A stretch of 64,000 bases of DNA from Rossellomorea sp. y25 (GCF_038049935.1 NZ_CP145886.1:3356501-3420500); one strand, 5' to 3'; positions 26,901 to 35,194 are shown, counted from the stretch's first letter. Translations and numbers: made by a program. Notes: generated by a model not told the origin, from the sequence alone.

Positions 26901-28010
26901 TGCATTATTGATTCCAATCGCTAAAGGTGAGTATGGATCATTGGAGTTTGCCCCAAGCGATAAGTTAATAACATCCATTTCATCTTTCACTGATTTCTCA
27001 ATACCTGCTAAAATATCTCCCGTTGAACCAGTAGCATGTGGACCAAGAACTCTATATACATAAAGGTCCGCATCTGGCGCTACCCCTTTAGTTGCATAGT
27101 CTGATTCTGCTTTCCCCTGTCCTGCAAGGATACCGGAAACGTGGGTGCCATGAAAGGTAATATAATCCGAAGCATTCCCCCCTGGCTTCCCGGCTTTGAT
27201 CCAATCTTCATAAGTCGTTTCCATTGGATCATCATCATCATCTACAAGGTCATAGCCACCTGCGTAAGCATCTTTCAAATCTGGATGGTTATAATCAATT
27301 CCAGTATCAATTACACCAACTTTTATGTCTTTCCCTGTTAAACCTTCTTCATGCAGTTTGTCTACACCCATTATTTCTTGAGGGGTCTTCCCACTATAAG
27401 GTGACGTATTCGTATTTTCTTGAGTTGGTTCGATTAACTGTACTTGTTTATTTTCGTAAACGCTTTTAACTTCTTCAGATTGAAGTAAGGTTTCTACCTG
27501 ATCCGCGGGTAATGTCAATGCAACACCATTGAATGCTTCCGTAAAAGTATCACTTACTTTATGTTTTACCTTTAGTTGAGATAAGTCCTTATTAAATTGT
27601 TCATGCGATGCTTCTATCTTTTTGTTCGCACCTTCTTTTGTTAAGGTTCTTCCCTTAAGCTTTTCCAGCATAATTGCAGTGTTTGCTGTATGCTGCTTAA
27701 ACTCGACAATAACAGATATTTTATTAGAACTATCTAAATTCGTTTCAGGTGAGATATTTATTTCGGGTTTGCTTGTTGTATTCAAATCTTGGAGTGCTTT
27801 TCTTTGCTCGGTCGTTAATCCTTTTAAAAACTGGTCAATTTTTGCTGTGGTTTCTCCGTGAACAAGATTTCCTGCCTCTGCTGTTTGTAGAGTTTGTTCC
27901 CCATTTATATTGGGTTGTACCTCAGATGTTGCTATACCGTCAATTGGATTTAATAACATGGCACTTACAGCTAATACAGACCCTTTTACGATTTTCTTTC
28001 TATGTTTCAT
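23931..28010 (-). CDS. Secreted subtilisin-like (S8) protease with cohesin and dockerin modules
   Basis: 1359 residues, ATG after GGGGGAAAATA. Order: signal peptide (about 1-28); inhibitor I9-type propeptide (about 97-190, SVIVEFKQHTANTAIML); S8 catalytic domain with Asp235 (VGVIDTGI), His287 (HGTHVSG) and Ser611 (LSGTSMAAPQVAG), interrupted by a PA domain (about 455-545); Fn3-like modules (about 700-1035); a cohesin-like module (about 1041-1170, GETVTFDVNAAN ... KAEMEFKYDPKVLSF); and a type I dockerin (about 1282-1333) with two calcium loops, GDVNKDHVIDILD and GDINFDGTIDLVD. Vpr-like overall. No sortase or S-layer anchor follows. Likely an extracellular protease that may assemble with other secreted proteins. 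Catalytic triad intact; assembly role is inference. Confidence 0.92.
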   Translation of the reverse strand: MKHRKKIVKGSVLAVSAMLLNPIDGIATSEVQPNINGEQTLQTAEAGNLVHGETTAKIDQFLKGLTTEQRKALQDLNTTSKPEINISPETNLDSSNKISVIVEFKQHTANTAIMLEKLKGRTLTKEGANKKIEASHEQFNKDLSQLKVKHKVSDTFTEAFNGVALTLPADQVETLLQSEEVKSVYENKQVQLIEPTQENTNTSPYSGKTPQEIMGVDKLHEEGLTGKDIKVGVIDTGIDYNHPDLKDAYAGGYDLVDDDDDPMETTYEDWIKAGKPGGNASDYITFHGTHVSGILAGQGKAESDYATKGVAPDADLYVYRVLGPHATGSTGDILAGIEKSVKDEMDVINLSLGANSNDPYSPLAIGINNAVLSGVTCVLAAGNEGGGQYTLGTPAASALGITVGSSNPEVAEFNYTGKFKSSSTEVDSEIRYSTHGYGEDPRTLEGKTFNIVDVGKGLETDFNSVDVKGKIALVSTGTNRTYEKVRLAKQYGAAAVFIYGTYNGFIGDKIAVSTDNTYAYILSGEQGKAFKELLQNETAQYTFKNPEKNMIYPEDTLSYFSSRGPALFTYDIKPEVTAPGLDIMSTVPPNLRGEKYEGQYEYGYARLSGTSMAAPQVAGVAALMLEKNPKAKPSDIKTSLMNTADEMAEEYSVFDVGAGRIDAYEAIHSDMNLQVMDETKNFLYGEEILIDELTGSMSFSLQHEDNSLRDQRTIIMNNSGEETKTFIGSVKFTKHSLDASENGIQLTFDNNIKVKAGKNKKTNVFLNVPKTAEDGYYEGYIRYKNKEDSSEEYRIPFSIRKVKDGVEYLETSSGITTINNGDFNYSSLASASLKLNSYMRSLDIFLVDTNSKDIGYIGYFAGTEMPEGKDIKLNSFFNGDYYPLGVTSEEVEAMEPIQVKPGTYKVKFVFTRENGKQIIIEKPISVDNSNPELTTNLAGGVIEVNPDDSNPLIDINGNVMDQAINDLKAAGSEITQANNTVFYRYNTNYPSRLPVDEEGNFNFTRSTFPSHLKVLPVEFYSTDHVGNKSSSLQYYFVKKGSPYVTTIANQKEVTQGETVTFDVNAANQGEFKKAEMEFKYDPKVLSFTEIELIDTMKDRFNAEVTNENGTIKVTLQAKNTTWNAEDVLSLLQLKAEVKKDSYINDYAEMSLTKADFTNLSDVKTTSERINPSFKINAANSHIVGTMNGEAVYELSASGPVQLFDYSSMGATVKVMGEDGNQYPGKVMDKPTFEVDSLPSTRETLTLIFDLPGHFIVQKSFYIGLDGHVGEKKFIGKKAAIAGDVNKDHVIDILDAIYLEVHWGTNDRKGDINFDGTIDLVDMNYIKQNFLKENSTVPHENEPKSTENGKTLESIMDSLN

Positions 28011-28584
28011 TATTTTCCCCCATCAGTCTATTTAATTTCATTAGAGCATGCGATTAAGCTTTTAAATGATTTTTTGAACTCCCTTTTTGAAAAACGATTT
28101 TCACCACCTTTGAAAATAATCTTAAATACTTTGTAATTAGCAAACTATGACCATATCTACCATTTACAGTTAACATGGAAAAATCCCTTTATAAAATGGA
28201 CTTTCCCAAATGGAAACAAACGAATTTTCCAACATCAAAATTCGTTATGATTCTGACAATGTTTTCAATTGTCACAAACGTACCAATAAACAAAACCAGG
28301 ATATTTAACCCACTAAATTCCCACCATATACTCTGCTCGTATTCTCCTGTATAATTTTTTAATTAGTCACTCGGTCAGGAATGGGAAAGAAAGAATGAAA
28401 AATAAATAATGGGAAGCACGAAGGAAGCAGGGGGACACTGAAACACATTTGGTATAACTTCTTCCTCTAAACTGGCCCTTTAATTGAATAAAGGTGTGTG
28501 TTTGACATTCTTAGCTTTTAGATAACTAGAATGTCATCCGTTTTGTCATTAATGGGGGTTTTCTGGGTAACGTATAAAAACAAA
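28011..28584. other. Intergenic region upstream of the protease gene
   Basis: No gene recognised. The DNA is AT-rich and includes the word GGCCCTTTAATTGAATAAAGG near 28470, related to a motif found after several terminators in this window. AGTCACTCGGTCAGG near 28366 resembles a TetR-type half-site but no TetR gene is present. Confidence 0.4.
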
Positions 28585-28624
28585 AAACGCCATAATCCCT
28601 TCCATAACAAGGATCCTTGGCGTT
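28585..28624 (-). terminator. Orphan terminator-like hairpin
   Basis: On the minus strand an AACGCCAAGGATCC-like arm pairs with GGGATTATGGCGTT and is followed by TTTTTTGTTTTT. The nearest upstream minus-strand gene already has its own terminator, so this one is unexplained. Confidence 0.5.
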
Positions 28625-28737
28625 CTTCATTCATTTAGTTAATTTGGTTTTATGAAAAAGCTTTGAAGTTAAAATAAGCAGCAGAACGAAATCCATTTAA
28701 GAAAACGTTGTTTGACAGCCACTTGATTACATTAAAG

Positions 28738-28854
28738 ATGTATATTCAATTGCTTCTTCAACAACGTGACTTTCTAAGCGCACTAGAACAAGAGATTGAT
28801 AAGTAAGCGACGGAGTTTGAGGAATATGAAATTCTAACATCAATCCAGGAATAG
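28738..28854 (+). pseudogene. Possible gene-tail remnant with in-frame stop
   Basis: A plus-strand frame reads MYIQLLLQQRDFLSALEQEI then DK, a stop at 28804, and continues ATEFEEYEILTSIQE to a TAG at 28852. The helical, charged character continues across the stop, so a decayed coding tail is likely. No family recognised and no ribosome site. Confidence 0.35.
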
Positions 28855-28914
28855 GTACTAAAATAGCAGCGAATTTCATATTCTCATAATATTTTTTGCG
28901 AATTTCCCTCCAAG

Positions 28915-28946
28915 CAAAAAGGATCTGAAAGCTTACTTTCAGATCC
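28915..28946 (-). terminator. Terminator of the DNA alkylation repair gene
   Basis: An 11-bp perfect stem GGATCTGAAAG / CTTTCAGATCC with a 4-base loop, followed on the minus strand by TTTTTGC. It lies 52 bases beyond the stop codon. Confidence 0.88.
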
Positions 28947-28998
28947 TGTCCATATTGACGCTTTGAATTCCTTTATTTTCACATATTTTCACTGGTAA

Positions 28999-29667
28999 CT
29001 ACTTATTCATTCGTTTGTTAACTTCAATCGTAATGAACTCCGGCAAATAATTGGGAGTACATCCTTTTGATACCATTTCATCTTTGTAAAGACCCGTTTT
29101 CTCACCAAGTTTCATACAACGTGCTCGATACTTTTCATCATAAACGCCTATCCAGCCTGCGGTGAAATTCATAGCCCATTGAACTTCCGGTTCTTCCTGC
29201 TTAATAGTCGCTTCAATTGCAGATAGTAAGTCTGCGGTGTTATCAGGCGGTGTTTGTCCAGTCCATCTCAATCTCGCTTGAAAATACCAGAAAGCTCGCC
29301 TTTGAAGAGCAGATGGACTATTTTCCCATGACTCCATCAATGCAATGTTCTTCTTGTCTTTGGTGAGCTGATTAGCCATTAACCAATCCATTAAGTTATT
29401 TCGCTCATCATATGTGTGAGTCTGCATATCCTGATCAAGCTTATTTAGTACATCTTGTGAAAGAAGTTTTTTGTCCATAATTAAGATTGCCAATAGTCTT
29501 GGCTGAAACTTCCCAGTTGACCAAAGTTCCATAGCTAGTTCGTGATCTTTTTTAATGTCCTTCGCGATTTTTCGTAAGTCGCCCAGCTTAGTTTTACTAG
29601 TGATCTGAGGTAGAATGTTTTCTGCTTTTGATGAGCGTTTTATTTCTGTACTTTTATTAATATTCAT
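28999..29667 (-). CDS. DNA alkylation repair protein (AlkD-like)
   Basis: 222 residues from the ATG at 29667 (AAGGAG nine bases upstream); an in-frame TTG three codons earlier overlaps the site. HEAT-repeat-like helical protein with the AlkD/AlkC pattern: KTKLGDLRKIAKDIKKDHEL, AMELWSTGKFQPRLLAILIM, NNLMDWLMANQL, ALQRRAFWYFQARLRWTGQ and TAGWIGVYDEKYRARC. Expected role: removal or recognition of N3/N7-alkylated purines. Monocistronic. Glycosylase activity is inferred from family membership. Confidence 0.85.
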   Translation of the reverse strand: MNINKSTEIKRSSKAENILPQITSKTKLGDLRKIAKDIKKDHELAMELWSTGKFQPRLLAILIMDKKLLSQDVLNKLDQDMQTHTYDERNNLMDWLMANQLTKDKKNIALMESWENSPSALQRRAFWYFQARLRWTGQTPPDNTADLLSAIEATIKQEEPEVQWAMNFTAGWIGVYDEKYRARCMKLGEKTGLYKDEMVSKGCTPNYLPEFITIEVNKRMNK

Positions 29668-29835
29668 TTGCCACAACTCCTTCTTAAAGCACTGTTAGTC
29701 CTTGGCAGAATATATCAATAACTGAATTTCGTTATAAGTGTTATTGCATACAATTGTACCATAACAATGTAAAAGGAATGATTCATTTCGCCGTTATATA
29801 TGATACGGTTCATCTAAATGCGTTGGTAATATATA

Positions 29836-29864
29836 TGAACACAGTTAAAATTCCATTGTATAAT
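29836..29864 (+). promoter_or_regulatory. Sigma-A-type promoter of the AraC gene
   Basis: TGAACA and TATAAT separated by 17 bases; the -10 is perfect and the -35 matches four of six. It lies 38 bases upstream of the AraC ATG. Confidence 0.65.
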
Positions 29865-29901
29865 AATACTATGGAAAAATAAGTTATCTGGAGATTGTAT
29901 T

Positions 29902-30765
29902 ATGCCAAAAAATGATTCTACCAATTTCGTTTTGAATGCAAAAAGTAAACAGTTTTACTGGGAAGGGAATGGTCAACTGTCCATTAAAACATTCTTTAAT
30001 GGTAAAGCCCATTATAAGACTAACAAAGGCTTCTTTGCTGTTGAAGAGAGTAGATACCTACTCCTCAATGAAGGTGCATACACAATTTCAATTGAAGAAC
30101 CTAAAGTTGTAGAATCCTTTTGTCTTTTCTTTAAAGATGGATTTGCGGAAGAAGTCCTTCATTGCTTAAAAGAAACAAATGAGCGTCTTCTCAGCGATCC
30201 GTTTAAGGATACAAGTTCAATTGGTTTTTTTGAAAAAACCTATCATAAGAATAATAATCTATCTTATCAACTGGAATATTTCATGCAGATATTACCCAGT
30301 CTTGATATTGATTCCGTTGGTTATGAGGAACAATTCCATAAGATAATGTTTTCTATTATAAATGAACACATAAATACATATACAGAAATCGAATCATTAC
30401 ATGCAATTCGTAATTCTACACGTGAAGAACTATACAGAAGGGTAAGTATAGCACACGATTATATTAGATCTTATTTTAATCAACCGATAAAACTAGAGGA
30501 AGTTGCTAAAGTTGCTTGTTTATCACCTAACCATTTATTAAGAACTTACTCTCAAATTTACGGCAGAACGCCCCATCAGCATATTACAGTATTTAGAATA
30601 CAAAAGGCAAAACAATTACTAGCAGAATTAGACCATAATATGACCGATATAACCTTTGAACTTGGATTTCAAAACCCTGTATCATTTAGTAAAATGTTTA
30701 AGCAACATGTTGGTTTATCTCCTAAAGAATATCGAAAAAAAGTGAGATCGGATAAGAAATTATAA
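29902..30765 (+). CDS. AraC family transcriptional regulator
   Basis: 287 residues, ATG preceded by TGGAGA. The N-terminal about 170 residues form a cupin-like sensor (SKQFYWEGNGQLSIKTFFNG ... LLNEGAYTISIEEPKVVESF) and the C-terminal about 100 residues carry two helix-turn-helix motifs (IKLEEVAKVACLSPNHLLRT and NMTDITFELGFQNPVSFSKM, then FKQHVGLSPKEYRKK). It probably activates the VOC gene 53 bases downstream, which is transcribed in the same direction. Ligand unknown. Confidence 0.93.
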   Translation: MPKNDSTNFVLNAKSKQFYWEGNGQLSIKTFFNGKAHYKTNKGFFAVEESRYLLLNEGAYTISIEEPKVVESFCLFFKDGFAEEVLHCLKETNERLLSDPFKDTSSIGFFEKTYHKNNNLSYQLEYFMQILPSLDIDSVGYEEQFHKIMFSIINEHINTYTEIESLHAIRNSTREELYRRVSIAHDYIRSYFNQPIKLEEVAKVACLSPNHLLRTYSQIYGRTPHQHITVFRIQKAKQLLAELDHNMTDITFELGFQNPVSFSKMFKQHVGLSPKEYRKKVRSDKKL

Positions 30766-30818
30766 GGGAGATTCTTTATTCTTATGAGGAATAAGAAATT
30801 TGAAGGGAGAAATGTTTT

Positions 30819-31196
30819 ATGGATACTGCAATGATAAAGAATGTTGGGCAAATTGGAATACCTGTAAAAGATATAAATAGGGCACTGGATTTTTATAAAG
30901 ATAAACTAGGACTTTCCCTATTATTTAACACGGATAGTATGGCATTTTTTGAATGCGATGGCCTGCGGCTCATGTTGACACTTCCAGAAAAAGAGGAATT
31001 TGCTCATTCAAGTTCGGTTATTTATTTTCAAGTAAATAATATTAAAGATACTTATGAGCGCTTAGTAGGTAAAGAAGTTACTTTTATCGATGAACCACAT
31101 GTGGTAACGAAAATGGGACAAACTGAAATGTGGATGGTATTTTTTAAAGATACAGAAGATAATACTCATGCATTGATGAGTGAAGTACAAGTTTAA
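30819..31196 (+). CDS. VOC family protein
   Basis: 125 residues, ATG preceded by GGGAG. Single VOC unit: VGQIGIPVKDINRALDFYKD, KLGLSLLFNTDSMAFFECDG, VIYFQVNNIKDTYERLVGKE and MWMVFFKDTEDNTHALMSEV. Dimeric members bind a metal or lipophilic ligand and include glyoxalases and antibiotic-binding proteins. The metal-ligand positions look partly altered (G-Q-I at the first site), so catalysis is uncertain. Pairs with the AraC gene upstream, suggesting substrate-induced expression. Confidence 0.88.
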   Translation: MDTAMIKNVGQIGIPVKDINRALDFYKDKLGLSLLFNTDSMAFFECDGLRLMLTLPEKEEFAHSSSVIYFQVNNIKDTYERLVGKEVTFIDEPHVVTKMGQTEMWMVFFKDTEDNTHALMSEVQV

Positions 31197-31349
31197 GAAA
31201 ACCAAAAGGAGATCGTCTAAATTACACGAACAGTCTCCTTCAATATAAGTTAGACTTTTTAATACTTCTTTTATCCAGAATTACTTCTTCCCTCTGCTTT
31301 ACTACTATTTGTGATACGGTTCCCCGTGGTTATTTAAGTGGCCAAAAAT

Positions 31350-31381
31350 AAACGAGCTTGCGTTCAATTCCAAGCTCGTTT
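31350..31381. terminator. Hairpin with flanking A and T runs
   Basis: An 11-bp perfect stem AAACGAGCTTG / CAAGCTCGTTT with a 10-base loop, about 155 bases after the VOC stop. A nearer weaker stem AAGGAGA / TCTCCTT lies at about 31206-31240. Together these probably end the AraC-VOC transcript. Confidence 0.65.
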
Positions 31382-31499
31382 AGCCCTAATTTTCAGGGTA
31401 TAGCGTTTACCTTTATTACTAGTATGGATCCCTAGGACTGACTATGCATGTTAATGGCTGCAACTTCCTGGAATGATGGTCATCTTGGTTACGATCACC

Positions 31500-31535
31500 G
31501 TACTTAGTGTGAAGCAGTCCGACTAAGTACGTTTT
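31500..31535 (+). terminator. Terminator-like hairpin without an obvious gene
   Basis: Stem GTACTTAGT / ACTAAGTAC with a 13-base loop followed by GTTTTCTGGTTT on the plus strand. No plus-strand gene is visible in 31382-31499. Confidence 0.45.
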
Positions 31536-31648
31536 CTGGTTTAATAAATTTCTATACGGCAAATTCTAATAAACCCCCTTTTTATATGATGAGGCTTCAC
31601 CTTTTGCATCTAAACATATCAGATGTCATGAACTCATGAAATCAACAT

Positions 31649-32320
31649 TTATTTATTCTTTATCGCTTCGGCAAGCTCATACAGAGCATTCTGCTTTTTA
31701 ATTCGATAGTTCCTGCCTTCTTTTTGCAAATAGCCCTTATCACAAAACTGTGTCAGCACATGCAGCAGGTGGCGGTAAGAGACTCCTAAATAATCACAAA
31801 CAATTACGTGCTTTTCCAGGTAAACTCCTTTATCGGACGTCTGTAAAATAAAGTCTGCAAGCCTGTTTTCCAACGGAAAAGCAAGGCTTTGTGAATACTT
31901 GGCTGCCATCAACGTTGCCTTCAGACTCAAGAATTTTGTTAATTCACGTAGGAATTTTGTATCTTCAAGCAGTTTGGTTCGATTCTTGGAAAAAGGCATA
32001 GCAAAACAAACTGTTTTTGTGGATGCCTGAATTCCTTTTGTATAGTACACATCGTTTAATAATTCCATCTCACCAATATAATCATGCGCATTGATAAAGT
32101 TAATCAGCGAAACTTTTCCATTTTGATGCGTGACGTATATTTTTGCCTTTCCTTCTGTCACATAAAATAAGTAATCAGGTCTCTTCCCTTCTTGTATGAT
32201 CCATTCATCCCGCTTATATTCCCTTACTTCAAGATATTCTTCAATTTGAAAAGAAAATCGATGAGCGATTGAGTGCTTTTCTAGATATAACCGCTTTTTC
32301 TCACCTTTATATATTTCCAT
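31649..32320 (-). CDS. Crp/Fnr family regulator (YeiL-like)
   Basis: 223 residues from the ATG at 32320 (GAGGTGG upstream); the frame is open 37 codons further with unlike sequence. The N-terminal cyclic-nucleotide-binding-like domain shows EWIIQEGKRPDYLFYVTEGK and NAHDYIGEMELLNDVYYTKG; the C-terminal winged helix shows HVIVCDYLGVSYRHLLHVLT. No Fnr-type cysteine cluster is evident in the N-terminus. It is divergent from an MFS transporter and the 82-bp gap holds two perfect palindromes, so it likely regulates both. Effector unknown. Confidence 0.87.
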   Translation of the reverse strand: MEIYKGEKKRLYLEKHSIAHRFSFQIEEYLEVREYKRDEWIIQEGKRPDYLFYVTEGKAKIYVTHQNGKVSLINFINAHDYIGEMELLNDVYYTKGIQASTKTVCFAMPFSKNRTKLLEDTKFLRELTKFLSLKATLMAAKYSQSLAFPLENRLADFILQTSDKGVYLEKHVIVCDYLGVSYRHLLHVLTQFCDKGYLQKEGRNYRIKKQNALYELAEAIKNK

Positions 32321-32333
32321 CTTCCACCTCGAA

Positions 32334-32353
32334 AATATGAGATATCTCATATT
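32334..32353. promoter_or_regulatory. 20-bp perfect palindrome, probable Crp-type operator
   Basis: AATATGAGATATCTCATATT, fully symmetric, 14 bases upstream of the regulator start and 49 upstream of the transporter start. The half-site ATGAGA is close to the TGTGA-type half-site of Crp/Fnr proteins. Binding is inferred from position. Confidence 0.7.
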
Positions 32354-32368
32354 AATCTTCCTTATTCT

Positions 32369-32380
32369 CATGATATCATG
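32369..32380. promoter_or_regulatory. Second palindrome in the divergent intergenic region
   Basis: CATGATATCATG, a perfect 12-bp palindrome 22 bases upstream of the transporter ATG. It shares the ATGA-TATC core logic with the 20-bp palindrome and may be a weaker second operator. Confidence 0.45.
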
Positions 32381-32401
32381 CGATTGATAAGGAGGATACA
32401 A

Positions 32402-33583
32402 ATGAATACACAACGGTGGATGAGCACACATTTTTTTAGTTTTTTTCTGACCTGGGGAATCTTTCTGCCTTATTGGTCAGGGTGGATGATACAAACGAAA
32501 GGCATTTCGGTTTCAGAAGCCAGTTTCATTATGAGTATTGGATTAGTTGCGAGGGGACTTTCCACGCTTTTTGCGTTTCCCTATTTATTAGAGAGGGTCA
32601 GTAATAAAGCACTCTTAAACATAGCCGGAATTGGTACACTGGTCGCAATTCTCTGCTATATCCCGGCTGACTCGTTTCCTGCCTTACTGATCGTAACCGT
32701 CATACTGCACATCTTTTACCCGACCTTAATGCCGGCTTTAGACAGCGTTGCCGGCGTTCTTGTACAAAGTAAGCAATTGAAGCACTATGGGAAAAGCCGA
32801 CAGTGGGGATCCATCGGATTTGTCTCGGTAGGTATACTGTTAACGGTTTTTACAGGAATGTTTGGTGATGACGTAATTTTTTGGGCACTATTGCTGGGAA
32901 TCAGCTGCTTTGTCGCTCTCAGCTTAACGAATGCCCCGGAAATTTTATCGAAGAAACCGCAAGTAAATCAATCCATAAAGGTCAATATCTTTGATTTATT
33001 CCGGACGAAACATTTCCTGGTTGTCCTTATGATTGTGGTGCTTCTTCAAGCAGCCCACGCTGCTTATTACAACTATGGATACATTTTTTTACAGGAGATT
33101 CATGCACCGATCTATCTCATCGGTGTCATTATTAACATTGCCGTCATTGCAGAGATTATCTTTTTTTCGATGGCTGATAAGCGCTTTAATCGATTCTCAC
33201 CAGGGACCTTATTGGCACTGGCTGCAGCCGGCTCTTCTCTGCGGTGGATATTGGTGTTTACGTTTCCAAACGTTGTGGTGTTTTGCATTGCACAGACGCT
33301 TCATGCATTGTCGTTTGCGATGGGGCACTATGCTTTTATGAAATACTTAACAACAAACATTCCGCATACACATATCCCAAAGGCTCAAGGCATGTATTCA
33401 GCCTTTGCACTCAGCTGGAGCACAGCGATGTTTACGATATTCGGAGGGTTCTTATATGAAATTGAGCCAAGATATGCCTTCATCGGAATGCTTGCCTGCA
33501 GCCTGCCGGCAATGTTCATTGCTCTTGGGTATCGGAAATTGGAAGTGGAAAAGAATGTTTTGGTGTCTGCTGAATCGCGTTAA
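32402..33583 (+). CDS. MFS transporter (HcaT/PPP-like)
   Basis: 393 residues from the ATG at 32402 with AAGGAGG upstream. About twelve hydrophobic segments. The N-terminus (FFSFFLTWGIFLPYWSGWMI) and the RQWGSIGFVSVG loop after the fourth segment fit the phenylpropionate-permease-like group of the major facilitator superfamily. Inner-membrane proton-coupled uptake or export of a small organic substrate is expected. Divergent from the Crp-type regulator, which probably controls it. Substrate unknown. Confidence 0.88.
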   Translation: MNTQRWMSTHFFSFFLTWGIFLPYWSGWMIQTKGISVSEASFIMSIGLVARGLSTLFAFPYLLERVSNKALLNIAGIGTLVAILCYIPADSFPALLIVTVILHIFYPTLMPALDSVAGVLVQSKQLKHYGKSRQWGSIGFVSVGILLTVFTGMFGDDVIFWALLLGISCFVALSLTNAPEILSKKPQVNQSIKVNIFDLFRTKHFLVVLMIVVLLQAAHAAYYNYGYIFLQEIHAPIYLIGVIINIAVIAEIIFFSMADKRFNRFSPGTLLALAAAGSSLRWILVFTFPNVVVFCIAQTLHALSFAMGHYAFMKYLTTNIPHTHIPKAQGMYSAFALSWSTAMFTIFGGFLYEIEPRYAFIGMLACSLPAMFIALGYRKLEVEKNVLVSAESR

Positions 33584-33603
33584 TTTATTTAGTATGTTAA
33601 AAG

Positions 33604-34008
33604 AAAGATGCTGGGACTAGTTCCTAATAGCACTTTCTAACACCACTAATGATTTCCGTGCAAGAATTCGCTTTCCGCGGGTAGCCCGTAAGGCTCCTCG
33701 TCACTTCGTTCCTGCGGGTATGAAAAGCGGAGGGGCTTTGCTCAGAGGCGGGTGGCATAAGGCGAATCGGCCACGAAGGCGTTTTTTGCCTTCTTGGACG
33801 AGTTGACTTATGACATGTGCCTCTAAGCCCCATAGCTAGACACGTCTTACATAAACCACTCTTCCCGCAGGAGTCTTCGTCTTGCACTCCAATCAACCGC
33901 TGGAAAGAGCTAATATCTAACTGACAATAAAAACCCAAATCAATTTGCTAGATAGTTAACAAATTGATTCGGGTTTTCCTTAGGTTAAATTACTTATGTC
34001 CCATCTTC
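33604..34008. repeat. Dispersed inverted-repeat (MITE-like) element, copy 3
   Basis: About 405 bp in the same orientation as copy 1. Terminal repeats are degenerate (GATGCTGGGAC left, GTCCCATCTTC right). It keeps the TTTCCGTGCAAGA core, the TTTCCGCGGGTAGCCCG segment, the inset with the ATAAGGCGAATCGGCCACGA hairpin (now imperfect) and the terminal palindrome 33931-33976 (CCCAAATCAATTTG against CAAATTGATTCGGG). It is more decayed than copies 1 and 2. Confidence 0.8.
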
Positions 34009-34055
34009 ATATTTGCTAGAGGGGCTCGCTGCGCTGATGCAGCAACCTCACCTCA

Positions 34056-35038
34056 TTACTTCCCGACGATCTCATCCATCACGCGGTTGGTTCTCGCACC
34101 CGATTCTCCGGTACTTGGACACCACCCGCCGCCATCAGTTAACTCTTTAACGATCGTCGTTACTAGCGGCTGGTGGACATGCTCGGGCCGTTCGAAGCTC
34201 CATTGCTGCTGTCCTTCACGGGTCGTCAAGATAACGGGGTCATCCCCAAATATAGAAAAGCTGATTTTTCCTTCACTTCCGACAATCTCATTCATATCCA
34301 CATCTTCAAAAGCCGTGAAACACCACTTTCCAACCCCATGAACGCTGGATTGAAACTGATATGTACCCGTCACAATATCTTCCGCATCATAATAGCCGGC
34401 TTGATTCGAAGAAAAGCCTTTTGCTCCTTGAATCGGTCCGAGCAGGAAGTCGAGAATATCGAGGGTATGGCTCGCCAAATCAATGAACAAGCCGCCACCG
34501 GCTATTTCAGGCTGAACCCGCCATGGAAGATGGTCCAAATCCTTCACGTCGTCCCCCTCTTTTTGATATTGAGTCGAGGAGACCAAACGAACGTCACCAG
34601 TTGCCTTTTGATCCAGCAATTCTTTAATTTTCAAAAAGCGCTCCTGCGCCCGGCGGTAGTAAGCCACAAATAAATGAACCCCAGCTTCTTTGCAGGCAGC
34701 CACCATCTCGCTGCATTCCTCTTTGTTACGGGCCATCGGCTTCTCCACATAGACAGGTTTCCCCGCAGCGGCTGCCTTCAGCTATATTTCTTATGTGAGC
34801 CCGGCGGAGTTGCGATAATATAAACCGCATCCACCTCAGGATCATCAATCAATGCATCCGCATCATCGTACCACTTCGGGACCTGATGTCTTTCCGCATA
34901 ATCCCTTACCAGCTCACCCGTTCTCCGCATGACCGCCACAAGTTCCGAGTTTTCAATCTTATGAAAAGCAGGGCCGCTCTTCTTTTCCGTCACTTCCCCG
35001 CAGCCGATGATTCCCCAGCGGATTTTATTGTATTTCAT
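34056..35038 (-). pseudogene. Gfo/Idh/MocA family oxidoreductase, frameshifted
   Basis: The start is the ATG at 35038 (AGGAGG nine bases upstream). The first frame gives the Rossmann half, MKYNKIRWGIIGCGEVTEKK to VYIIATPPGSHKKY, then SER and a stop at 34778. The next frame continues with the family sequence LKAAAAGKPVYVEKPMA (EKP motif intact) to the C-terminal domain and stops at 34056. A single missing base near 34783 explains the break (TAT-AG-CTG-AAG where a full codon is expected). Restored, the protein would be about 327 residues, normal for NAD(P)-dependent sugar dehydrogenases. Pseudogene or sequencing error. Confidence 0.87.
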
Positions 35039-35137
35039 GGGTGGATTCCTCCTCATGAATCTTATTTTTCTGCTTGGCTTGTCTATTTATGATACGGTTC
35101 CCCACATCCAATGCTAAACTACATCTTCAACAATCTG

Positions 35138-35194
35138 GCCCGTTAATCCAATAACTCCAATAAAAAAAGCGTTCATCCATACTAGATCAACGCC
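35138..35194 (-). terminator. Terminator of the ABC operon with a recurring downstream motif
   Basis: GCGTTGATC ... GATGAACGC stem followed on the minus strand by TTTTTTTA and then the word TTGGAGTTATTGGATTAACG, which recurs almost unchanged after the hairpin at 50549-50568. Confidence 0.7.

Noticed and set aside
24030..28057. Several 60-100-codon plus-strand frames opposite the subtilase gene
   Set aside because: They lie wholly inside the protease gene on the other strand, have no ribosome sites and no family resemblance; they are shadows of the real frame.
33033..33620. Three overlapping plus-strand frames inside and after the MFS gene
   Set aside because: They are in other frames of a well-supported transporter gene and have no independent start signals.
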